Part shown: one piece after another, positions 10,438 to 19,261 of the stretch | Layout: each line of letters opens with the position of its first letter | How positions within the stretch are numbered: the stretch's first letter is position 1 | Assembly: GCF_027595985.1 (NCBI RefSeq) | Contig: NC_073303.1 | Span: 326,352,679-326,416,678 of the forward strand | DNA: 64,000 nt | Direction of reading: 5' to 3' | Source of the DNA: Sorex araneus | Lineage: Eukaryota; Chordata; Mammalia; Eulipotyphla; Soricidae | Notes under the pieces: model-generated | Databases searched by the model: none | Told to the model about the DNA's origin: nothing | What the model saw: only the letters and a program-made list of their open reading frames with translations | Program-made: the position numbers and the translations under genes

Positions 10438-11081
10438 TTACCCATTTATTTGTTATAACTGTTTATATTCAGGTGCATTTTGAAAGCTTAACTTCTGTCA
10501 GATTAATATCTCACATCATTTGAAAATTACCCCAAAAAGTCTCATTAGTTTTAAGCCCAGTAGATCATATTTCTACTCTGTTGTGTGCAGTTAGACTGCC
10601 TGCCTAGACTTGTATGCCTCCCTAGACTTCCCTGAGCACTGAGAGCACTGCTCAGGAGTTACCTCTGCTCTGGCGAGTTTTAGCTATGCTTATGCGACCC
10701 CTCAGATCATATTTGCTCCTCCAAGATGCCCCAAATTGCTTTAAATCCCCTACAGGCCTATATCATGTTGGATTTTTTTTTTTTGGTATGTCTCCCAGAG
10801 CTAATATAGTTAGGTTCTGTGGGGGATTGTTAGCAAATAATTGTTGAATATTAAGTCATGACTTTTTCTAAAATTCTTTAGCAATTAGGGTATTCCTGTA
10901 AATTGCCCAATTGCCTTGCAAATGGAAGTCAGTGGAACAACTAATAAGCATTAAAAATAACAGAATAGGCTTCTTTGGCAAGGTATCTCCCAAAGAGGTT
11001 CCAAAAGCTGAACAATTTTCTTAATATATAGTGGAATTTTCAGCTTCATATATTCAGAAGTGTTAAGACTATAAGGATGGT
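10438..11081. other. Intergenic sequence, no gene seen
   Basis: No gene or clear repeat is visible. A short direct repeat, agatcatattt, occurs near 10563 and 10706 with a SINE-like ccctgagcactgagagcac between, so a very worn insertion is possible. Confidence 0.4.
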
Positions 11082-11240
11082 ACCAGGGACATAGCAGAGC
11101 TAATAGGGTACTTGTCGTGCATGCAGTTGACCCAGGTTTGATCCCCAGAACCACTTATGGTCCCTTGAGAACAACCAAAAGTGATCCTTGAGGACAGAGC
11201 TAGGAATAGCCCTTGGGCACCCCTGGATGTTGCTCCCAAA
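11082..11240 (+). mobile_element. Type 1 SINE, diverged
   Basis: Recognisable parts are agggacatagcagagctaat, cccaggtttgatccccagaa and gagctaggaatagcccttgg. A CA microsatellite follows at about 11266-11295. Confidence 0.75.
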
Positions 11241-11967
11241 TATCTCTTCCTCCCTCCCACCCCCTCTCTCACACACGTACACACACACACACAGATGCAT
11301 TCATACAAACTAAAAGTATTTTTCATGGGGAGATAAAGGCACAGTACATATTTCCCCCCCAATCTCAGTGTCCAAATTGGGGTCGACAGCAGCTGCCTAA
11401 AGCAAGGACTTGCATGAAAGCATAATAGAAATTGTGTATCAAGTTTTTTTTTAATCTCTTGGAATAACACAACTTAAAAGAATTTTTTCATGGAATTTGT
11501 AATGCATAATACTTTATTATAAAAGTATTAAATCACATACTTCAGCATGACTATTGAAAAAGCTGTGGTCTCTGCTTACATAATTGGTGAGCTTTCATAG
11601 ACATGAAATAATAAAGTTTATGGCAGCTTGATTTAGTTGGAACCGTTTATGGTAGTTTGATTTAGTTGGAACCATTCTGTGAATCAAGCATTGCAACAAT
11701 AACTTAATTTTTTTAGCATGAGTTCTAATACAAATATGATTGTTAGGAATAAAATAATAGTATGAGCTAAATAAAAATTAAATAATGGTGTGTCATAGCC
11801 CTATAAGAAGAGAACAACTCAGGGGAAAGCTTAGCTAAGGGAGCAGCTGGAAGTCTGTGAAGAACAAGAGTCCACTACATATGGAAGTGCAACCAGACTA
11901 GAAAGGTGAGACAAATTTAGATGAAGAGAGGAAGTTAGTGTTATTTTTATTAATAATTTTCTTAGTT
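11241..11967. other. Intergenic sequence, no gene seen
   Basis: This is AT-rich DNA with a CA microsatellite near 11266-11295. A short duplication, tttgatttagttggaacc, occurs twice near 11630-11670. No exon was recognised. Confidence 0.45.
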
Positions 11968-11977
11968 ATTAAGAAAT

Positions 11978-12223
11978 GTGCCCTACCATAGCACAGCAGG
12001 TAGGACATTTACCTTGCACACAGCCGACCTGGATTCGATTCCTCTGCCCCTCTCGGAGAGCCCTGCAAGCTACTGAGAGTATCTCACCCACACAGCAGAG
12101 CCTGGCAGACTACCTGTGGCATATTCAATATGCCAAAAACAGTAACAACAAGTCTTACAATGGAGACATTACTGGTGCCTGCTCGAGCAAATCGATGAGG
12201 AACGGGATGACAGTGATACAGTG
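11978..12223 (+). mobile_element. Type 2 SINE, nearly complete
   Basis: The copy has the tRNA-like head (catagcacagcaggtaggac, then ggattcgattcc), followed by the type 2 body with ctcggagagccctgcaagct, ggcatattcaatatgcc and the gatgacagtgatacagtg end. A 10-bp duplication, attaagaaat, lies at 11968-11977 and 12224-12233. Confidence 0.92.
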
Positions 12224-12337
12224 ATTAAGAAATCATCACAAAAACAAAAAGTTGTACTATTGAATGGGGGAAAATACTCACCCATCAAACATCTCTTCAA
12301 GATAAAACTCAACAAAATAGTCAAAATTTGGGAAGAG

Positions 12338-12515
12338 GAAGGTCAGAGCGATAGTACAGTGAGTAGAGTGTTTACCTTGCACGTGGCCAATTGTGGGTTA
12401 GATCCCTGATATCCCATACTGCCCCCTGAGCACTGACAGGAGTGATTCCTGAGTGTAGGGCCAGGAATTACTCCCAAGAATTGCTGGGTGTGACCCCAAA
12501 ACAAACAAACAAAAA
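12338..12515 (+). mobile_element. Type 1 SINE
   Basis: It runs from gtcagagcgatagtacagtg through a degraded box B (gggttagatccctgatatcc) to gctgggtgtgaccccaaaac and a CAAA-rich tail. Confidence 0.87.
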
Positions 12516-12522
12516 CCTTGGA

Positions 12523-12895
12523 GGAGGGACTGGCGAGATAGTTCAAAGGGCTAGAACACATGCTTTTTTTGTTTTGTTTTTGTTTTGTTTTGTTTTGTTT
12601 TGTTTTGGCTCTTTTGGTTACACCCAGTGATGCTCAGGACTGTTCCTGGCTCTACACTCAGGAATCACTCCTGCAGGTGCTCAGGGAACCATATGGGATG
12701 CCAGGGATCAAATCCAGGTCTGTCTCTGCAAAGCAAACACCCTCCCCACTGTCATATCACTTCTGTTCAAGAGCACATGCTTTGTTTGTAAAAGACCTTG
12801 GCTTCATCTCTGGGCACTGCCAGCCCTGAGCATCTATCCAGGAGTTACCTCTAAGCACTGCTGCATGTGCCCAAAAATAAACAACAAAAAAAAAC
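12523..12895 (+). mobile_element. Type 1 SINE split by another SINE
   Basis: The head lies at 12523-12566 (gggactggcgagatagttca) and the remainder at 12770-12895 (ttggcttcatctctgggcac to tgcccaaaaataaacaac). A younger minus-strand SINE at 12567-12769 separates the two parts. Confidence 0.8.
12567..12769 (-). mobile_element. Type 1 SINE nested in an older SINE
   Basis: This reversed SINE begins on the plus strand with a (TTTTG)n run and then ggttacacccagtgatgctc, ending at the head near 12769. The flanking 14-bp duplication (agaacacatgcttt against agagcacatgcttt, one mismatch) is at 12553-12566 and 12770-12783. Confidence 0.9.
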
Positions 12896-12899
12896 TGGT

Positions 12900-13870
12900 G
12901 AAATGACTGGAGAGTCCCTTTCTCAAAGAAAATATACAACTAGACAACAGGTATGAGAAAAAATTCTTGGCATCAATGATCACGGAAATGCAAATCAAAC
13001 CACAATGAAGTACCACCTCATACCAATAACACTAAACTATTTAAAGGTCTCAGTGATGGTGAGACTGTGGGGAAAGGAACCCTCATTCACTCTTATTAGA
13101 ATCTAAACTGGTTTAGCCTTCATGGAAGAGAGTTTCGAATTTCACAAAGAAATAAAAGTATTGACCTAGCAGAAACACCTCTAGGTATCTATTTGAAGAA
13201 TATTAAAACATTCACTTGAGAAGATATGTACACATCTGTGTTCTTTGTGGCATTTTTATAATAACCAAGATCTGAAAATAACTCAGTGACCAGTAACCAG
13301 TGAATAGATAAAGGACTTGTAGTATGCACACACAAAATAGGACTATTAATCAGATTGTACAAGAAAATATGAAATTTTGGAGGCTAGAAAAATAGCCTAG
13401 GGCCTTACCATACAGCAGATAGGGCCCTAGACTTGCATATGGTCTACCCAGGTTCAATCTCAGAATCCTATAAATCCTGCAAGGAATGATCCCTGAGCTC
13501 ACAGCCAGGAATAAGCACTGGGCATAGCTGGGTGTGCCCCCACCCCCAAAATAAAAGAAAACATGAAATTTTGTTTTTTGCTGCCATATGGAACTGGAGA
13601 GTTTCATGCTAAGTGAATGACAGACACAGGGTGATGTCACTCACAGCAGCTCTACAAAGGTACAAAGTAAGGAAAGAGACAGTGTTCACTGGGGAAAAAA
13701 CTTTAGACTCTGACTATAGAATAGAGAAGAACTAAGGGGTGAGAATAGGGGTAGTGGAAAAGAAGGATCCTACACACAGTCATGGAGGTATATTGGGGTC
13801 TTAGAAGTGTCCAATAGTAATAAAAGTGACCTAATCAAATAAAAGTTGCTCAATGACATTAACCATTAGG
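12900..13870 (+). mobile_element. Ancient LINE-1 3' portion, interrupted by a SINE
   Basis: This is a diverged plus-strand LINE-1: atgcaaatcaaaccacaatg, taccacctcata, gatggtgagactgtggggaa, and after the SINE at 13379-13555, gagtttcatgctaagtgaat. Its reading frames are destroyed. The 3'UTR portion runs to about 13870. Confidence 0.75.
13379..13555 (+). mobile_element. Type 1 SINE inside an old LINE-1
   Basis: The 17-bp duplication agaaaatatgaaatttt, with one mismatch in its second copy, lies at 13362-13378 and 13556-13572. The SINE has a degraded head and ends in gctgggtgtgcccccacccc with a short A-rich run. Confidence 0.88.
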
Positions 13871-13884
13871 GAATGCAATTGAGG

Positions 13885-14045
13885 GGGACTAGCTGATAGC
13901 ACAGTGGGTTAAGGCACTTGTTGTACATGCAGCCAATCCAGGTTTGATCCCTGGCATCACATATGGTCCCCCAAGCCCTCCAGAAGTGATTTTGAGTGAA
14001 TCACTTCTGAGCACCAAAAAGTGTGGCCCCAAAACTAAAAAATAA
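13885..14045 (+). mobile_element. Type 1 SINE, diverged
   Basis: It reads ctgatagcacagtgggttaa, then ccaggtttgatccctggcat, and ends in gtgtggccccaaaactaaaa. It is followed at once by a younger SINE. Confidence 0.83.
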
Positions 14046-14067
14046 GTTAAATTAAATTTAAAAAATA

Positions 14068-14238
14068 GGGGCTGGAGCGATAGCACAGTAGGGAGTTTGC
14101 ATTGCACGAAGCAGACCCAGGTTCGATTCCCAGCATCCCATATGGTCCCCTGTGCACTGCCATGGGTAATTCCTGAGTGCAGAGCCAGGAGTGACCCCTG
14201 TGCATCGCTGAGTGTGACCCAAAAAGCAAAAAAAAATT
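14068..14238 (+). mobile_element. Type 1 SINE, little diverged
   Basis: It begins ggggctggagcgatagcaca, has an intact box B (aggttcgattcc), and ends in gtgtgacccaaaaagcaaaa with an A tail. Confidence 0.92.
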
Positions 14239-14274
14239 TTTTTAAATAAATTAATTAAATTAAATAAAATAAAA

Positions 14275-14690
14275 CCACAAGATACCTAACTACACAGATG
14301 ACAACTCTCAGATAACTAAAGATTGAACACCTGTGCAGAGCCAGGTCACCTGGTAGTTGTCTGACAGCACCCCACAGTGGATGAGCCACCATGGTTCTAT
14401 GTCAGACATCGCCACTATTTGGCCCAGCCGAGGCAGGTGGCAAAGCTACAGCTGACACTGGGGTTTCTCCATACCCTGCCAATGCCAATCTGTCTGAATC
14501 TTGCAAAACAGCCCTGCGATGTCCACCAGGAAACACGTGGAGAGTTCCAGCAGGGATCACACGTAGAGTTCCATGCCTGGTGTGCTGAGTCACACGTTGT
14601 CTAAGGCAAGATAGTGAGGCAGGTTTGGGAGAGCGCAAGGGGTTCAGACAGCATCGGTGCCATCTTGCCTCCAATCAAATAAATATTGTG
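14275..14690. other. Unclassified GC-rich block between repeats
   Basis: This block of about 400 bp is richer in G, C and CpG than its neighbours and is hemmed in by old LINE-1 pieces. It contains a short near-duplication, acacgtggagagttcc against acacgtagagttcc, near 14533 and 14560. Its open frames (for example 14402-14674 on the minus strand) resemble no protein. It may be a repeat family I do not know. Confidence 0.4.
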
Positions 14691-15369
14691 TGATAATTAT
14701 AGAAAATGAGTAGGGATGACTAAAGCATTGGCAAGGGTACCAAACAACTAAAACTCTTTCCATTGTTGGTGAGAAGATAAAATGGTACAATGGCATTAGA
14801 AAACAGTTTGGTAATTTTTTTTTAATTTTTAAAATTTTATTGAATCACCATGAGATATTTACAAGCTTTCATGATTGGGTTACAGTCTCACAATGATCAA
14901 GCACCCATCCCTCCACCAGTGCACATTCCCCACCACCAATATCCCGGGTATACCCCCACTTTCCCACCATCCCCCGCCTCTAAAGCAGACAAGATTTCCC
15001 ATACTCTCTACTTTTCGGCATTATAACTTGCAACACAGACACTGAGAAGTCATCATGTTTGGTCCATTATCTAATTTCGGCATGCAACTCCCATGCCAAC
15101 TGGTTCCTCTAGCCATAATTTTCTTAGTGATCCCTTCTCTATTCCATATGCCTTCTCCCCTCCACTCATGAAGCAGTCTTCCAGCTATGGGGCAATCCCC
15201 CTGGCCCTTGTATCTGCCGTTCTTGGGTGTCAGCCTCATGTGATGCTACCCTACACTCCACAAATGAATGAAATCCCTCTATGTCTATCCCTCTCTTTCT
15301 GGCTCATTTCACTTAGCATGAGACTCTCCATGTTTATCCATTTATAAGCAAATTTCATGACTTCATCTC

Positions 15370-18300
15370 TCCTAACAGCTGCCTACTATTCCACTGTGTA
15401 GATGTACCAAAGTTTCTTTAACCCGTCATCTGTTTTAGGGCACTCAGGTTGTTTCCAGATTTTGGCTATTGTGAACAGTGCTGCAATAAATATATAGGTA
15501 CAGATGTCATTTCTCCTGTGCTCTTTTGCATCCTCTAGATATATTCCCAGAAGTGGTATTGTGGGGTCATATGGAAGCTCAATTTCTAGTTTTTGAAGGA
15601 CTGTCCATATTGTTTTCCAGAAAGGCTGGACCAGTCAGCATTCCCACCAACAGTGAAAGAGTGTCCTTTTCCCCCCACATCCATGCCAGCACTGTTTGCT
15701 TTTGTTCTTTTGAATGTGTGCCAGTCTCTGTGGTGTGAGATGATATCTCATTGTTGTTTTGATTTGCATCTCCCTGATGATTTGTGATGTGGAGCATTTT
15801 GTCATGTGCCTTTTAGCCATTTGTATTTCTTTTTTGAGGAAACTTCTGTTCATTTCTTCTCCCCATTTTTTGATGGGGTTAGAAGTTTTTTTCTTTTCCA
15901 ATTCTACTAGTGTCTTATGTATCCTGGATATTAATCCCTTATCAGATGGGTATTGGGTAAATATTCTCTCCCATTCTGTGGGCTCTTTCTGTATTTTGGT
16001 CACTGTTTCTTTTGAAGTGCAGAAGCTTCTTAGTTTGATGTAGTCCCATTTGTTTATGTTTGCTTCCATTTGCATGGTCAGTGTTGTTTCATTCTTAAAG
16101 ATGCTTTTAGCTTCAATGTCATGGAGAGTTCTGCCTACATTTTCTTCTATGAACCTTATAGATTCATGTCTGATATTGAAGTCTTTAATCCACTTTGATC
16201 TGACTTTTGTGCCTGGCATTAGACAGAGGTCAGAGTTCATTTCTTTGCAGGTAGCTATCCAGTTTTCCCAGCACCATTTGTTGAAAAGGTTTTCCTTGTT
16301 CCACTTTGCATTTCTTGCTCCTTTGTCAAAGATTAAGTGGCCATATATTTGGGGGTCTGTGACACGAAATTCAACTCTGTTCCATTGAATGAAGGTCTGT
16401 TTTTATCCCAATACCATGATTTTTTAACTACTACTACTTTGTAGTAGAGTTTGAAGTTGGGGAAGGTGATGCCACCCATCTTCTTTTTTTCAAGGATTGC
16501 TTTAGCTATTCATGGGGGTTTATTGTTCCACATAAATTTCAGGAGTGTTTTGTCTATTTCTTTGAAAAATGTCATAGGTATCCTGATAGGGACTTCATTA
16601 AATTTGTATAGTGCTTCAGGCAGTATTGCCATTTTGATAATGTAAATTTTCCCTATCCATGAGCAGGGGATGTGTCTCCACTTCCTAGTGTCCTCCTTTA
16701 TTTCTTGAAGTAGTGTTTTGTAATTTTCCTTATATAGGTCCTTCACTCCTTTGGTTAAGCTGATTCCAAGGTACTTGATTTTCTGAGGTACTATTGTGAA
16801 TGGGATTTTTTTTTAATGTCTCTTTCTTCTCTTTCATTATTTGTATATAAGAAAGCCATGTACTTTTGGGTGTTGTTGATTTTGTAGCCGCCACTTTACT
16901 ATATCGACTTATTATTTCTAGGAGCTTTTCTGTAGAGTCTTTAGGGTTTTCCAAGTATAGTATCATATCATCTGCAAATAGTGATAACTTGATCTCTTCC
17001 TTTCCTATCTGTATACCCTTGATATCGTTTTCTTATCTAACTGCTATGGCCAGGACTTCCAGTACTATATTAATTAGGAGTGGCGAAAGCGGGCAACCTT
17101 GCCTTGTGCCCGATCTTAGAGGGAAGGCTTTCAGTTTTTCCCCATTGAGAATGATACTTGCCGTGGGCTTTTGGTAGATGGCTTTGACTATATTGAGGAA
17201 AGTTCCTTCGATGCCCATTCTCCTGAGAGTTTTCATCATAAACGGGTGGCTGAATCTTGTCAAATGCTTTCTCTGTATCTATTGGTATGATCATATGGTT
17301 TTTATTATTTCTTTTATTAATATGATGAATTATGTTGATTGACTTGTGAATGTTAAACCATCCTTGCATTCCTGGAATGAATCCTACTTGGTCATGGTAT
17401 ATGATCTTTTTGATGAGTTGTTGGATTCTATTTGCTAATATTTTTTTTTAATTTTTTTTTAATTTTTTATTGAGTCACCATGTGGAAAGTTACAAAGTTT
17501 TCAGGTTTAAATCTCAGTTATACAATGCTCGAATACCCATCCCTTCACCAGTGCTCATATTCCACCACCAAGAATCCCAGTATAGCTCCACCCCGCCCCC
17601 TCACACCCCAAACCCCCCCACACCCCTAACCATCCCCACCCTAAGCCCCCCCCGCCTGTGTAACTAATAAATTTCACTTTACTTTCATTTTGATTGCATA
17701 CAATATTTCAACAAAACTCACTATTATTTTTATTTTTTTCTTTAATTCTATTTTTAATGGCACTAGAATTATTTTTTAAATTATTAATGAAAGTATACTG
17801 AAATAAAATTAATATCAAAGTGATTTAATTGACTATGTTTAAACAAAGTATTGCTACCTAAACAAATATAAAAGAATAAGTATTTAACTTAAGGATAACC
17901 TGAAAAAAACCCAATTGTTCATGTGCTTTAGAAAACTCACTATTATTGTTTGGAGAGTCTCTCCCCTAAAGTCAGACCTGCTGAAAAGGAAGCATTAGAT
18001 AAATTGTTTTCCATTGCTGAGGATGAAGAGGTATGAGGTCGAGTGACCACACTTAGCAGCCTCTCAGTTTTGGGTTTCTGTAATTTAGTATTTTAGTAAC
18101 TAAGTCCAGAGAGACATCTGCCAGAAGTTGCATCATTGCCAACTTGTACTTCTCAGTTCCATTATATTCCACATATGAGTGCAATCTTTCTATGTCTGTC
18201 TCTTTCTTTCTGACTCATTTCACTCAACATGATACTTTCCATGTTGATCCACTTATATTCTATTTGCTAATATTTTGTTGAGGATCTTTGCGTCTGTGTT

Positions 18301-19104
18301 CATCAGGGATATAGTCTGTAATTCTCTTTCTTTGTGGTATCTTTGTCTGTTTTTGGTATCAGGGTGATATTTGCTTCATAGAAACTGTTTGGAAGTGTTT
18401 TTGATACTTCAATTTCCTGGAAAGCTTAAAGAGGATTTGGAGTAAATCCTCTTTAAAGGTTTGGAAGAATTCACTAGTAAATCCATATGGGCCAGGACTT
18501 TTGTGCTTGGGGAGACTTTTTATTACCATTTCAATTTCTTTGATGGTTATAGGTCTGTTCAGGTATTCTAGATCTTCTTGGATCAGCCTTGGGAGCCTAT
18601 AGGAGCCTAGGAATTTATCCATTTCCTCAAGGTTTTCATGTTTCGTGGCATAAAGATTCTCAAAGTAATCTCTGAGAATCCTTTGAATTTCTGTAATTTC
18701 TGTTGTAATGTCCCCCTTTTCATTTCTAATTCGGTTTATTAGGGTTTTCTCTCTCCTTTTTTTGTGAGTCTTGCTAGAGGTTTATCGATCTTGTTTATTT
18801 TCTCAAAGAACCAGCTCTTGGTTTCATTGATATTTCGGATTGTTTTTTTGGTTTCCATCTCATTAATTTCTGCTCTAAGTTTCATTATTTCATTCCTCCT
18901 GTTTGGATTAGGCTCCTTTTGTTGGTTCTCTAAGCTCTTAAGCTGTGAGGTTAGGTTACTTATGTGGGCTCGCTCCTCCTTCCTGAGGAATGCTTGTAGA
19001 GCTATGAACTTTCCTCTTAACACAGCTTTTGCTGTGTCCCATAGGTTTTGGTAACTTGTGTCCTTATTGTCGTTCATTTCCAGGAATCTTTTTATTTCCT
19101 TGAC
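15370..19104 (-). pseudogene. LINE-1 ORF2 pseudogene (broken)
   Basis: The frame is broken into pieces by stops and frameshifts: reverse transcriptase parts near 18359-18622 ([16 protein letters not shown]), 17033-17369 ([10 protein letters not shown] and [12 protein letters not shown]) and 16510-16966, and the carboxy-terminal part at 15635-16240. The catalytic FADD codons are still present near 16966-16985. The endonuclease domain is missing because of 5' truncation. It is non-functional. Confidence 0.9.
17445..18256 (-). mobile_element. LINE-1 3' fragment (type A 3'UTR) nested in LINE-1
   Basis: An 812-bp insertion is flanked by a perfect 20-bp duplication, attctatttgctaatatttt, at 17425-17444 and 18257-18276. 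On the minus strand it carries the last part of ORF2 and the full type A 3'UTR, ending tttccacatggtgactcaat with an A-rich tail. This 3'UTR type supplies the tail of the composite elements described elsewhere in the window. Confidence 0.95.
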
Positions 19105-19126
19105 TTTGGTAATTTCTTTACAGATT

Positions 19127-19235
19127 AATGGACTGAAGTAATAGTACAGTGCATAGGGTGCTTGCCTTGCACGTGGCCAACTTTGATTTGATCTCTTGTA
19201 TGCCATATGGTCCCCCGAGCTCTGTCAGAAGCATC
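19127..19235 (+). mobile_element. Type 1 SINE, 3'-truncated
   Basis: The head and body are clear (gactgaagtaatagtacagt, cttgccttgcacgtggccaa, catatggtcccccgagctct) but the copy stops at about tcagaagc without its tail. It lies between pieces of the ancient LINE-1. Confidence 0.8.
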
Positions 19236-19261
19236 CCAATTATTTTGCTCTTGGTATTTAT

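Larger units (their letters stand above)
14818..19104 (-). mobile_element. 5'-truncated LINE-1 (type C 3'UTR), interrupted by a second LINE-1
   Basis: On the minus strand this holds ORF2 from the middle of the gene to its end, then a 3'UTR ending at 14818. It is flanked by an 11-bp duplication, tttggtaattt, at 14807-14817 and 19105-19115. Another LINE-1 (17445-18256) splits it. Without the nested element and its extra target copy the insertion is about 3.45 kb. Confidence 0.87.
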
